Part shown: one piece after another, positions 10,785 through 21,956 of the stretch
Position numbering within the stretch: the first letter of the stretch is position 1
How the letters are laid out: the number at the start of each line of letters is the position of its first letter
Source of the DNA: an uncultured Candidatus Altimarinota bacterium
GTDB lineage: Bacteria > Patescibacteriota > Gracilibacteria > BD1-5 > UBA6164
DNA: 34,430 nt
Direction of reading: 5' to 3'
Assembly: GCA_913055215.1 (NCBI GenBank)
Contig: CAJXJP010000007.1
Span: forward strand, 1-34,430
Made by a program: the position numbers and the translations under genes
The notes under the pieces: model-generated
Seen by the model: the letters and a program-made list of their open reading frames with translations, nothing else
Told to the model about the DNA's origin: nothing
Databases searched by the model: none

Positions 10785-10814
10785 AAAAACAAGAAGACTT
10801 TTCTTGTTTTTTTA
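10785..10814 (+). terminator. Terminator after uvrC
   Basis: AAAAACAAGAA and TTCTTGTTTTT arms around a five-base loop, with a T-run, ten bases after the stop codon. Confidence 0.8.
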
Positions 10815-10815
10815 T

Positions 10816-10844
10816 TTGACCTTTTTTATAAAATCTATTAAAAT
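10816..10844 (+). promoter_or_regulatory. Promoter of the large secreted protein gene
   Basis: TTGACC at 10816-10821, a 17-base gap, then TAAAAT at 10839-10844, 45 bases before the ATG. It starts immediately after the uvrC terminator T-run, so the next gene is an independent unit. Confidence 0.65.
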
Positions 10845-10889
10845 TAACAATACTTTATATAAAAGTCAATATCATTTAACACCATTTTT

Positions 10890-13800
10890 ATGATCAGAAA
10901 AACAATAGCATTTTTATTGCTTCTGACATTCATTTTTTCAAATATTGGATTTATTTGAAATACGTATGCAATCGATACAAATAGTAGTCATACGCCATGG
11001 ACTATAGAAAAAGCTGAACATTTAGCAAAAAAAGCACTTTTTGGAGCAACACAAGAAGATATCCAAGAACTTTTTAATGCAGGCTCAGCTGAAAATGCTG
11101 TAAATATATTATTTCCTTCAAAAGAAGGTCCTGATAACACTAGTCTACAAACAAAGTTAAATGAATTAACTTCAGATCCAGATTTCAATCCTGCTGGATC
11201 AGATATGTACAATTATTATTTAGCAAAAAAATATTTCGATAATTATGAAGCAAAAGCTAAACTTTTCATGATTTTTGAAGATACTTTTTCTGTAAATCTT
11301 AATAATGGTAAAAAAATAGATTATCTAGAAATCGAGAAAACTCATGATCTTTTATATTCACACACTTTGTGAAATTATAAAGAAATGGTAAAAAGAAATC
11401 TCAATAATAATTGAAATGGTGGAGATTTTGTATTATGAGCATTTTTAGATTTATTTAATCAAACAAATCCAAAAAGACCTAACCAAAATTATTGAAGAGA
11501 ACTACTGCAATTAATGCTGATGTTAGAATATATTCCTACTGAATCAGAAGATACAAATGATGTTAGAAATTATTCTGAAAGTGATGTACAAGCTGCATCT
11601 AAGATCTTATTTGGTTTTGAATCTAATGAAAATACACACAGTGTAACTTTCAACGCTGATTCAAATACAAATGGAAAAATTGAATTTTTAGAATGAGCAT
11701 TAAAAACATGAGATTCGTTTAGTTTTTACGATTCAGATGAAAATACTGTTGATGTTCAAGGCATGAAACAATCAATTAATGGAAATAATGGTTTACCAGA
11801 TAATACTATTGATTATATTTTCTCAAAAAGAGAACATGCAATTGCTATGTTTTTAGCTGATAAATTTTATCGTTACTATATAGCTGAAAATCCAGAAAAA
11901 TCTGAATTAGAATCAATCGCAACAATAATTAAAAATAATGATTTTGAACTTTTCCCTACTGTGAAATATGTCTTAAATTCAGACATGATGTACAGTGAAA
12001 AATCAATGAATGCAAATATTTATAAAAATCCAATTGAATTAACAATTGGGGCATTAAAAAAATTAAATTACACAAATTTAACACCGTTTAAACATACAAC
12101 TCAAACATTAAATTGGAGACCTTATTATCCAGGAAGTATTTTTGGTAGAAACGGATTTGATGAAAATAAGAACTTTTACAATGCATATACTGCAACAAAA
12201 TGGGTTTCTGAAGCTTCTAGGATGTGATATTATTTAGATATTGATACTGCTATTAACACTTCCCTAACCTGAGCAGCTTTAGTAAATGATCTTGAAAATA
12301 AATTATATACATGAAGAAAATTATCAGCTGAAATTAAAAACAAACTCACTTCATTTATCACAAAAGATAAAGATGGAAATGATTTAATTATTGATAATTC
12401 AGATTCTACATACAGAAATTATTATATAAGAAATCTTGTTCATTTAATGCTCATTCAACCTGAATTTGTTTTACAAACTGGGCATGATATTCCTACACAA
12501 AGTCAATCTGAAAAAGATCCATTTTATACAAATGATAATAAATTGATTATTATTAAATATAGAGGTGGGTATGACTGGTTACATGGGATTATTCCAAAAG
12601 ACGAATATGATGTTTATACTGAAAAAAGATGAACTGGTTCAATGTTAAAATCAGAGCTATTAGATCTTGATGAAAATTATTATATTAATGAAAATTTAGC
12701 AGAATTTAAAAAATTACATGATTCTGGAGATTTAAAAATAATAAATAGAGTTGGAACACCCGTTCACTCAAGAGGTCACGACTCAGCTTCAAGAAAAATG
12801 ACATCAATTGATAATTCATATAGTAGTGATGCAGATGGAATAATTGGACGTTTTATTAAAAATGAAGATCCAACGAAAACTGCTGTGTTAGGTTCAAGTG
12901 CAAAATATGAAATGAGAGGATGACAATTTCTAAATATCTGATGAGATGCTTTATATAGAATTGCTGATCATACAAATCCAGAATTTGATACATACAAAGA
13001 AACTCTTATTAAAGACATTTATAATACGAGAGATTATTCAGATAATAACGCCTTTGTATTTAAACATTCTGTTACGTTACACGAAGTAGCGAAAAACTCT
13101 TCTGATAATTGAGGGAGAAGTGGTGCTGGGTACAATATGGCTGATAATTTTACATTTACTGAACATTTATTTAATTCAGACTTAACAAATGTAGTAAAAA
13201 TGTCTGCTGATGGTGGTTACGACACACACTGAAAACAAAAAGATAAACTCAATAGTAATCTTGCTAGAGTTGCACAAAGAACTGCTGATTTTTACAACAA
13301 AGTAAAAAATAAAGAGAACGTCACTATTGTTTTATATTCAGAGTTTGGGAGAACACTTAAATCAAATTCTTCGCTTTGAACAGATCATGGAAAATGAGGT
13401 TGAATGTTTATTCTTTCTAATAACCAACAATTTAAAGAAAAATTTCCAGAAAAAATATACGGGAATCTTTCATTTAAAAATGCAAAAAATAACCGGTTAT
13501 GAGTTTGAATTGATTATAGAACTATTTATTCTAATATTCTCAACTCACTTTATAATAAAGATGTAAGTGCTCAGTTATGAGCAACATATGATATGTGAAC
13601 ATATATCGATGAAACTGAGTCTGAAATTGATCTATTTAGAGTCGAATACAAAAGGCATTGAAGTTCATCAAATAGTTATGTTCAGTTTAAATTTGATATC
13701 GATGATAAAAATTTCTTCCCGGATCAATCTTCATATATTCGTTTAGATTATGGGACAAATAAAGATGATTTAAAACGTTATAGTCAATATTATATTGATA

Positions 13801-15683
13801 GGTATCATACTATCGAAAAAGATCATGCTGTAATAAAATTATGAGCAATAAGTAATAATAGAACATATTATTATAAACTTACGATTTTTGATAACCAATA
13901 TAACGAAAAAGTAATCGAAGGTAGTTTTGAATCTCCAACAGCACAAGCAACTGATAAAAATAAAGTACTAGATAAACAAATTACTCGTTTAACAAAGTTT
14001 GAAAATACTCAACTAAACGGAAAAAGAACATTAACTGAAAATGCTGGAAAATGAATCGAATTATCAGGAACATGATCAAAAATCTACCAAGGAAAAAATA
14101 ACCTAAAAATGCATACTGCTTCATGAACATATATTGAAGAATTAAGTGGTACATGAGTTACTTGGAATGGATCATTCTCACTACCAAAAGAAGTAAATAA
14201 AAAAACATTTTTCTCAAAAAAATCGAAATTCTCAAGTTTTGATATGGAAAATATAAAAGTTTCTCGTCTGATAAAAGTTGGGGCTGATACTCTTTGAGTA
14301 TGAATGAAACTAAATAAAAAAGTCGCTCTTGAAGTTGATTGAGTAAATGCCTCAAAAAATTATATAATTTTATGGAGTACTGATTGAGAAAAATGGGAAA
14401 AAATAGAAAATCCTGAAATTCAAAAAACAGGAACAAAATTAACATTTACGACTGATCATTTTACATATTTTGCGGTCGTAGAATCTAGTGCTGATGGAAC
14501 ACCAAGTTCAAATCAACCAGAAATTCCAACAACACCAACGACTCCGACAACACCATCATCGGGTGGATGATGAGGTTCATGAATTTCATTTGTAAAAGAC
14601 ACATGTCCATTTGGTGATTATTCTCCAAGTTATTATGATAACAGATGTGGACTTGATTCGGAAATTATTGATACAGCTAATGAAAATTCTTCAGAAAAAG
14701 AAGTAAGTTACACTGAAAAAAACACTGATAATTCTGCCAATATGGATAAAGATTTCGAAATTACATATCCAGATGAATATTCAGACAAAGTCATTACTAA
14801 TTTCCCTGATGAGTATGAAGAAGTTGAGTACGAAAAAGAAATGAAGCAAAATCCAAATATTAATGAATTTGGGGAAAGAATTTGAGAATCTCTTCAAGAA
14901 AGAGCAATTCAAGAACTAAAAGAAAAAGAAGAAAATAAAGCCGAAATTTATGAAGAAGTTTTTGCTTGAACTGAAATAAAAGATAAAGAGCTAGAAAAAG
15001 ATGTATTAGTTTTACTGAGAGAAAAATTATCAACTCAAAATGTTGGAAAATATAAAATTGTTTATATTAAAAAATCTAAATATAATAAAAATTTCAAACT
15101 ATTAACTGAAAAAATTATTCAATTAAAATTCAGTAAGAAAAATGAGTTAAAATTAATAAAAGCAATTAACAACTTTATCGTTGCTTTTGCCATTTATAGA
15201 TATATTGATCTTGATGAAAAGCAAAAAGGACAAGTAAGAGTTATTTTATTGAAAAAATTAGATACATTAAAAAAAGTTCTAAAACAAAGTATCAGAGATA
15301 AAAAATTTGCTCAAGAAAAAATAATAATTACAAATCCTGAACTTCCTAAAAAAGAAGTTATTCAACCAATTACTGATACAAAAACAAAAGAAGAATTATT
15401 AAAAGAACATCAAGAAAAGCTGCAAAAAGAAGCTCTTGATAAAAAAGTAGAAAAAAATGAAATAGAATGAGAAAATATTTATACTGTTGCTGTGCATTCG
15501 GTACAAGTTAAATATGATATTTCATGGAAGTATACAAATGCTTGGCTTTATAAATGAGATAAAGTAAAAGTTATTGAATGATTTAATAGATACTGACTTG
15601 GAAAAGTAGAAGTTATTTCAGCTAAACACGATAAGTTTATTTGAAAACAATGATATATTTTCAAAAAATATCTGAAAAAATAA
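10890..15683 (+). CDS. Secreted fusion protein: DUF1800 + DUF1501 + surface tail
   Basis: 1597 residues with dozens of TGA-encoded glycines. A signal peptide (MIRKTIAFLLLTFIFSNIGF, cleavage near TYA) precedes a DUF1800 region, about residues 30-545, with NYGRELLQL, YSESDVQAASKILFGF and LIQPEFVLQTG. A DUF1501 region (alkaline-phosphatase/sulfatase-like superfamily), about residues 550-915, has IIIKYRGGYDWLHG, RVGTPVHSRGHD, SADGGYDTHGKQ and YSEFGRTLKSNSSLGTDHGKGG. A beta-rich segment ends FTYFAVVES near residue 1200, followed by a PTTPTTPTTP/poly-Gly linker, a small Cys motif (DTCPFGDYSPSYYDNRCG), a long Lys/Glu-rich helical region and a C-terminal SH3-like domain (VKVIEGF, GKQGYIFKKYLKK). DUF1800 and DUF1501 proteins are usually separate adjacent genes in other bacteria. 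The biochemical function of both is unknown; export and surface location are inferred. Confidence 0.88.
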
Positions 15684-15685
15684 AC

Positions 15686-15715
15686 AAAAAACACTGGATA
15701 AATCCAGTGTTTTTT
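15686..15715 (+). terminator. Terminator after the fusion gene
   Basis: ACACTGGAT-AA-ATCCAGTGT hairpin with flanking A and T runs, three bases after the stop. TATAAT at 15718-15723 follows at once and may be the -10 box of the next gene. Confidence 0.88.
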
Positions 15716-15755
15716 GTTATAATAAAGTGAAATACTTACAAAACATCTTATTTAT

Positions 15756-17249
15756 ATGAAAAAATTAATTTTATTTATATTTTCGATTATTTTTATTTTT
15801 TGAAATATTCCGATGAGTTTTGCTCATCCTCTAGATATTTCTGTCTCAAATATGTATATAAATAAAAATCAACTCAAAACAACTACCTATTTTCATACAT
15901 TTGAAATAGAATATTTACTCAAAAAAAATTGAATAAATCCAGATTGAATTGATTATTATTTTAATCATGAAAATATTCTTAAAAAATATATTCAAGATAA
16001 TATCGAAATTAAAAATAATAATACCGTTTGTGAAATTTGAAAAATTGAACTTATTCAAGATGAGGCATATAGGATTTTAAGCGATTGATTATGAGTAAAT
16101 TATAGTTTTTCTTGTGATGAAAATATAGAACATCTTGGTATTTCGATAAAATATTTCTTAGAATTCCCTCTTCAAACAAATAGATTTACATTGCATGATA
16201 TTTCTCAATGATTTTCTCAATCAGAAACGATAGTCTACAAAGTGCTTACTTCAAAAATATTTCATTATAAAATAAACCTATTAAATAGAGAAATAATTGT
16301 ATCAAAAGATTCTGATAATGATTGATTATCAGATGAAGATGAAAAAATATACCAAACTAATCCAAATAAAGTAGATACAGATTGAGATAATTATCCTGAT
16401 AAAGAAGAAATTGAATATTGATGGAATCCAGTAAATCCTGAATTGTGACCAGATCAAAAATACAGAGAAAAACTCGATATCATATTATCGAAACAAAAAG
16501 TAGATGCACTTTCAAAAATTAATGAAAATATGAAAAATCAAAATCTGAGTGATTTTTGATATGGGAACGAGTATTTGCAATCCACTATGAAATATATAAA
16601 TGATTTTTTCACTAAAAATGAATGAAATGTATTTATTATTTTTATGATAATATTTTGATTATGAGTTCTACATGCTATCTGACCATGACATTCAAAAAGT
16701 CTTTTGATTGCGTATACTTTAGAAAAAAATAATGGTTATAAAAAAGGTCTTGTTTTTGCTCTTATTTTTACCATTACCCATATTTTAGATATTATCGCTC
16801 TATTTTTTATAACAAAAGTGATTATTAGTTTTGTCGATCCAAGTAAATATAATTATTATATTCAGGTTATCAGTTGAATTATTTTATTTTGTCTATCTAT
16901 TTATCTGATATATAAAGCAGTTAAAGAAAAAAGAAACATAGAGCAAAATAAAAAATCGGAAAATAAACAAAGCCTCGTAATTGCCTTTTTAGCATGACTA
17001 GCACCATGTAGTTTTGCATGGAGTATATTCTTATTATTAATCGCATTAGGGAAATCTCAGTGGGTAATTTTACTTGTTTTTGCCTTATGATTAGGTATTT
17101 TTACAACACTTTCTGCGGTTGTAATAACTACTGTATTTTTAAAAAATAAAATCTATCATAAAATACAATTTTTAGCTCAATATTCTACCCTATTTTCAGC
17201 AAGTATCATTTTTATAATTAGTTTTATACTTTTACTGAAAGTAATCTAA
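15756..17249 (+). CDS. NicO-type nickel/cobalt transporter with calcium-binding-type repeats
   Basis: 497 residues. A signal peptide (MKKLILFIFSIIFIF, cleavage after MSFA) exposes HPLDISVSNMYIN, like the HPLGN-type N terminus of actinobacterial and other NicO proteins. About 150 extracytoplasmic residues follow, then thrombospondin type 3-like motifs DSDNDGLSDEDE and DTDGDNYPDKEE at about residues 187-212, which bind calcium in other proteins. The C-terminal 220 residues hold about six membrane helices, with the NicO signature HAIGPGHSKSLLIAYT and a second half AGLAPCSFAWS. Direction of transport and metal cannot be told. A rcnA-like efflux role or an uptake role are both possible. A zinc ABC uptake operon lies 7.5 kb away. 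Confidence 0.8.
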
Positions 17250-17250
17250 A

Positions 17251-17282
17251 AAAACTCATATTCAAAATATGAGTTTTTTTTA
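17251..17282 (+). terminator. Terminator after the NicO gene
   Basis: AAAACTCATATT-CAA-AATATGAGTTTT with a T-run, starting two bases past the stop. Confidence 0.85.
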
Positions 17283-17290
17283 ATATTTTC

Positions 17291-17319
17291 TTTACAAAAT
17301 AGTATTTTTTTGGTACACT
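17291..17319 (+). promoter_or_regulatory. Promoter of the 17352 gene and tatD
   Basis: TTTACA at 17291-17296, a 17-base gap and TACACT at 17314-17319, 33 bases before the ATG. Confidence 0.55.
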
Positions 17320-17351
17320 AATATAAATAAATACTTCCTCATTTTTTACCT

Positions 17352-17870
17352 ATGGCAGATGTCCTAAAAAAATACAAAAAGCAAAAAAGAGTTTCAAATA
17401 TTTGAATTCTTGCTTTAAGCCTTGTAATGGCTGTTTGAGTTAACATTTTCTTAATTGATGGAACATCATTTGGTCAAAATATGAAAACATCAGTAATCGA
17501 AGCTACACAAGTTGAAGCAAAAGCTGATTTACATATATCTGGTGAAAAAGGTATCTACTCAGTTATCAATGGAAAAGAAATGAAAAATATTAAAAATTTA
17601 TCATTTACACTTGGTTATAACCCAGCTGTTCCCCCACAAGAAATAACAAGTAGATATGGTGAAGTTCAAACGTTAGAAAATAGCGAATGAATGACTACTG
17701 TATTAGTTGTTTTCCCAGAAGAAACAAGCTTAGATTTAGGAAGTGAAATTATTGATATAGAAGCAATTAAAAATGTAAAAACTGTATGAATATTCTCTAT
17801 TCTTAACGCAAATTTTAAAGATACGGCTAACGAAAACTATACACTTTCAACTTCATGAATTAGGTTTTAA
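17352..17870 (+). CDS. Membrane-anchored protein of unknown function
   Basis: 172 residues. A basic N terminus (KKYKKQKR) precedes one hydrophobic helix, about residues 18-38 (NIGILALSLVMAVGVNIFLID), so the ~130-residue remainder is probably outside the membrane. That part is beta-rich, with repeated short strands such as YSVINGKEM, TTVLVVFPE and KTVGIFSILN. I do not recognise a family. It is followed by tatD after 10 bases and shares its promoter. Four TGA codons. Confidence 0.75.
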
Positions 17871-17880
17871 TATTTCAAAA

Positions 17881-18678
17881 ATGCTTTTTGATACACATGC
17901 CCATCCATATATGGCAAAGAAAAAAAATATGGAAGACATTTTTCAAAACTTTCAGAGATCAGATAGTAATTATCTGGTCTCTATTTGAACTGACTTAAAA
18001 ACAAGTCAAACTTCAATAGATGTAGCAAAAAAGTATAAAAATACTTTTGCTACGATTTGAATCCATCCAACAGATGCTCAAGAATTATGAAATGATTTTG
18101 AGGAAGTAATGAAAACTCTTGAAAAACTATATATTGAAAATGAAAAATATATCGTTGGAATTTGAGAAACATGATTTGATTTTTATTGGATTTCGAAAGA
18201 AAATTTTCAAGATCAGAAAATTACACAGGAAAAATATTTTAGAGCTCATATACAACTAGCAAAAAAATATGAATTACCTGTAATAATCCATAATCGTGAT
18301 TCAGCTGATGCAATCCTTCAAGTTTTAAAAGAAGAAAATTATTGAAACTTTATTATTCATTGTTTTTCTGAAAACTTAGAGTTTGCAAATAAATGTTTTG
18401 AAATTTCAGAAAATGCTATGATGAGTTTCTCAGGAATCACAACATTTAAAAATGCTCCAGAAATTCAAGAAACAGCAAAAAATATACCGTTAAAAAATAT
18501 TTTAATAGAAACTGATTCTCCATTTCTCACTCCAGCCCCTTTTCGTTGAAAAGAAGAAAATGAACCAATTTTTGTAAAACATATACTTGAAAAAATTACA
18601 GAACTTAGATCTGAATCAGCAAACGAAATAGAAAAAACTATATATGAAAATTCTAAAAAGATTTATAAAATTTCTTAA
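17881..18678 (+). CDS. tatD: TatD-family metal-dependent DNase
   Basis: 265 residues, the normal length. TatD proteins are cytosolic TIM-barrel metal-dependent hydrolases with 3'-5' exonuclease activity in DNA repair or turnover. Metal ligands are visible: DTHAHPY at the N terminus, GIGETGFDF (Glu), PVIIHNRD (His), IIHCFS (His) and LIETDSPFLTP (Asp). Two glycines in GIGETG are TGA. It is co-transcribed with the upstream membrane protein. Confidence 0.93.
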
Positions 18679-18704
18679 ATCCATAAAATAATACTTTTTT
18701 ATAC

Positions 18705-18758
18705 AAAAGATATTGACTTTATTTATTATATTGCATAATAAAGTTAATATCTTTTTTT
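18705..18758 (+). terminator. tatD terminator overlapping the next promoter
   Basis: Arms 18705-18723 and 18737-18755 pair over 19 positions with one G-U pair and end in a T-run. Inside the hairpin lies a promoter-like TTGACT (18713-18718), a 17-base gap and TAATAA (18736-18741), 31 bases before the RNase gene. The same bases thus look like a terminator for tatD and a promoter for the nuclease, and the dyad could also act as an operator. Confidence 0.65.
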
Positions 18759-18771
18759 AATTTCCCCTACT

Positions 18772-20304
18772 ATGTACCTAAAAGAAAGTATTAAGGAGTA
18801 TCTTCCTCCCATTAGAACAAATATTCGTGACAAGTTTCCAAGTGCAGCAAAAAGGCAAGCTAACCGATTAGATATAAATGATCAAGCACCTAAAAGAGTT
18901 CATGTTGAATGAATCACAATTGATTGAGCTGAATCAAAAGATTTAGATGATGGTATTTTTTTAGAAGTTCTTCAAAATTGAAATTATTACTTAGAAGTTT
19001 CAATTTCTGATGTTGCTGAAGCAATTCATCCTCTCACTCCAATTGATATAGAAGCTATGGCCCGTTGTACAAGTGTATATTATAAAACACATAATATACC
19101 TATGATTCCAAGAAATTTATCTGAAAATCATCTTTCATTATTAGGTTGAACAACTAGGAATACACTGACATTTGAATTAGAATTAGATACTCAATGAAAT
19201 ATTTACAATAAAAATGTTTTTGAGTCTAAATTTACAAATACAAAACGTTATGATTATGAAAATTTCTGAGATGATTTCAATGATTCAGAAAATGAAAATC
19301 ATGAAATGCTTCGTAATATGCATAAATTAGCTAAAGTTTTAGAAAGAAAAAGATTCGCAAAGTGAGCAATTGATTTTAATGAAGCTGAGAGAATTATCCA
19401 ACTAGATGATCCTTACTTTCATCAATGATCAAAAAATACTGCTTCTGATATTATTAGAGAATTTATGATTCTCACAAATATGGAAAGTGCTAAATATTGT
19501 TTTGAAAATGAAATCGATGCAATAATGAGAAATCATATGCCAGAAATGGAATGAAAAAATGTTCATTTGTGTGAAAAAGCTTATTATGACGCTAAAATGG
19601 TTTACCATAGATGACTAGCAGCTAGAGATTATTCACACTATACTTCCCCAATAAGAAGATTGGTAGATTTAATAAATCACAGACAAATAAAGCAACATAT
19701 CAGATGAGAAAAACTTATTTATACTCCAAATGATATAATCTTAATTGCTGATCATACTAATATTGTTGTCTCAAGTATATTAACAAAGCAAAAAGAAATT
19801 ATTAAAAATAATTGAATGCATAAGTTATGAAGAGATTTACAAAAAAATGGTGAGTTTTCTATACAACATAAATGATACAAAAAAAGAGTTGAAAATCATA
19901 TCGAGCTTGATAATAAACTTCCAAATCATGTAGTAAAGAATCATATTTCTGCAATTGAAGAATCAAATGAAATCGATAGCTGGATGATAAAAAACTTTTT
20001 AGATTCAAAAGAAACGGAAATTATTGAAGCTATTTATAAAAAAATTCTATTATGAGTTTCTGCTTATAAATGATTAATCAACACAATTAATGCAACAAAT
20101 CAACTAGTAGATATTTATGAAAATATTACTGATACATATGTTGAAAATACATTTTATTATGATGGAAAAGAAATAACTTCACAAAACAGAGACATAAATC
20201 ATGCTACTTTGAGAGATAAAAGTAATTCAATACATGAAGTTCGAGAACAAACAATACATGATATTTTTCAATTTTTCATAAAAGAATCAAAAAAGAGACA
20301 ATAA
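18772..20304 (+). CDS. RNase II/R-family exoribonuclease, RNB domain
   Basis: 510 residues. It degrades RNA 3' to 5' with a metal-dependent RNB domain. The catalytic acidic cluster is in TIDGAESKDLDDGIF, at about residues 57-71, followed by YYLEVSISDVAEAI. The other signature, RDYSHYTSPIRRLVDLINHRQI, is near residue 285. The protein is shorter than RNase R (~750-800): I see no N-terminal cold-shock domains and no convincing C-terminal S1 domain. In their place are about 50 N-terminal residues and about 170 helical, Asn/Glu/Lys-rich C-terminal residues. Many TGA-coded glycines. It converges on the gene at 20318, 13 bases away. Confidence 0.88.
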
Positions 20305-20319
20305 ATTGTCTCTTTTTTT
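20289..20319. terminator. Shared terminator between convergent genes
   Basis: AAGAGACAAT and its complement, flanked by A-run and T-run, span the stop codon of the RNase gene and reach the stop codon of the minus-strand gene. The hairpin can terminate both genes. Confidence 0.82.
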
Positions 20320-21541
20320 ATGCGTACGATATCATTGGTCAATCAGTAAGTTCTTTATAATAATTAACATGTTCTATTGGTACCATTTCTATTTTTTCGC
20401 CATCTGAAAATACTCAATAATCTTCCAAAATTCATGTAAGTCTATGAGTAGCCATTCATGTTTGAATTGGCATTGTAATATATTTGTTATCAATAATATT
20501 CTTTTTAATTGGATCAAAAATACTAACAGCTACATCTTTTCATTTTTTTGAAACGAGTATTACTACTTCTTTTCATTGATACATTAACTCTTTTCAAACT
20601 TGAACATACTCGTGTTTATCCATAAGTGTTTGCATGTTTTTCACAGCATTAAAACGCATTTCGTTTGCTTTATTAACTGCAGAAGTTATTTTCATATCAG
20701 GTTTAGTATCATTGAGATTTCTTTTTACCGTTCTTGCTTTATCCTTTGCTCAACCTATCATATCAGCTACATATTTATCTGCTTTTGCTAATATTTTTGT
20801 TGGAACCGCTATTTTTAAAATTTTAAATACTTTTAATAATTTTGTTGGACTCACAGCTTGAAAAACCATTGGAACGGCAACACCAAGTGTATATTGTAAT
20901 CATTCGACAGCTCCACCTTTATTTTCAGCATTTTCTCAAATCAGAAGATAATCTCTTTTTATATCCTCAACTAAATCTACTCAAGAAGAAGCTAATCATT
21001 CAAGAAGCTCCATCATAAAATCTAATGGATCTGAGAATAATTTAGAATTTTTCAACCCATCCCATAATTGATCCATATCTCCAGGTCATAAGAAATCAAA
21101 CATAGTTTTGAAATCATTCCAAATTTTGTCTAAAGCAATAGATAATCATTCGACTGTTGCTTTTCATAAATCTAAATATCCTCCATCAATTCAAGTATCA
21201 ACAAGTCTTTCTCATGAAACAAGTTTCAATTCTTTCAATTCATCTAAAAGAATCATTGATGATTCTAAATAATCAAAATCAGAATTAATTTTAATATCAG
21301 TATGTTCTGCAAATCTATCCATAACTTTTGAATATTCTGCAACTAAATGTTTATTTTCTGAATCCTCACGAATAGCTGATTGAATTTGAAAATAAGCTAA
21401 ACGAATATCATCTGACACTCTATTTTCAGCTCATTGTAAATTTAATTGATCTTCACAATGTTCTAATCTATCTGTGATAACTTCACTTTTTCCTAATATA
21501 TTTGAGTCCTCTAAGGCATAAAAATCCTGAGCTTCTGTCAT
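20318..21541 (-). CDS. Protein of unknown function paired with a small coiled-coil protein
   Basis: 407 residues with no signal peptide. The N-terminal half is acidic and helical (EDQLNLQGAENRVSDDIR, DFDYLESSMILLDELKEL). A more hydrophobic stretch lies at about residues 230-270 (LQYTLGVAVPMVFQAVSP, LLKVFKILKIAVPTKILA), followed by a basic region and a beta-rich C terminus (KEVVILVSKKGKDVAVSIFD, GEKIEMVPIEHVNYYKEL). I do not recognise it. The architecture (helical front, amphipathic middle, compact end) would fit an exported effector or toxin, but no catalytic motif supports this. The 91-residue gene 14 bases upstream is likely co-transcribed. Many TGA glycines show it is native in code. Confidence 0.75.
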
Positions 21542-21555
21542 TATGCATTTGTTAA

Positions 21556-21831
21556 TTATAAATATAGTTCTTCCAATTTTCCTAATAATTTTTCTAATTC
21601 GTTTTCATCCTCCATATTCGCTTTTGTATTTTCAAAGTCTAACATTGATTTACGTAAACGATTTTGCGAATTTTTTACTTTCATAGAAATATCTTGATTT
21701 CTATCGGCATATTTTCAAAGTATTTCTACTAGTTGTTTCTGATCTATCTGCTCAATATTATCTATAAGCATGTTTTTTACCTCTTTTATAATAGGAAGTT
21801 TTCTGATGATCTGAATAATTCTTTCTGTCAT
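21556..21831 (-). CDS. Small coiled-coil protein of unknown function
   Basis: 91 residues, charged and predominantly helical, with heptad-like spacing in LLGKLEELYL and in ENTKANMEDENELEKLLG. One TGA, read as Gly in ILGKYAD, confirms the frame under code 25. It ends 14 bases before the 407-residue gene and is first in that unit, so it may act as a chaperone, adaptor or partner; this is inference from position and size only. Confidence 0.72.
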
Positions 21832-21897
21832 ATAAGAAGTTACATATTATTATCACTTATAATCGTATCATAAAATGATTTTATTAACAAAAAAAAC

Positions 21898-21929
21898 AAA
21901 AAAAAGCGGGTTGACCCGCTTTTTTTTTA
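21898..21929. terminator. Terminator downstream of the MCP gene
   Basis: AAAAAGCGGG-TTGA-CCCGCTTTTT with long A and T runs on both sides. It is one of the most G/C-rich stems in the window. On the minus strand it lies 28 bases past the MCP stop. Confidence 0.9.
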
Positions 21930-21956
21930 TTGTATTGTTTGTACATTCCTCCGATT

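Noticed and set aside
13327-13566. A 79-residue open frame inside the large secreted protein
   Set aside because: It is in another frame. The main frame there encodes the conserved DUF1501 segment YSEFGRTLKSNSSLGTDHG without a break.
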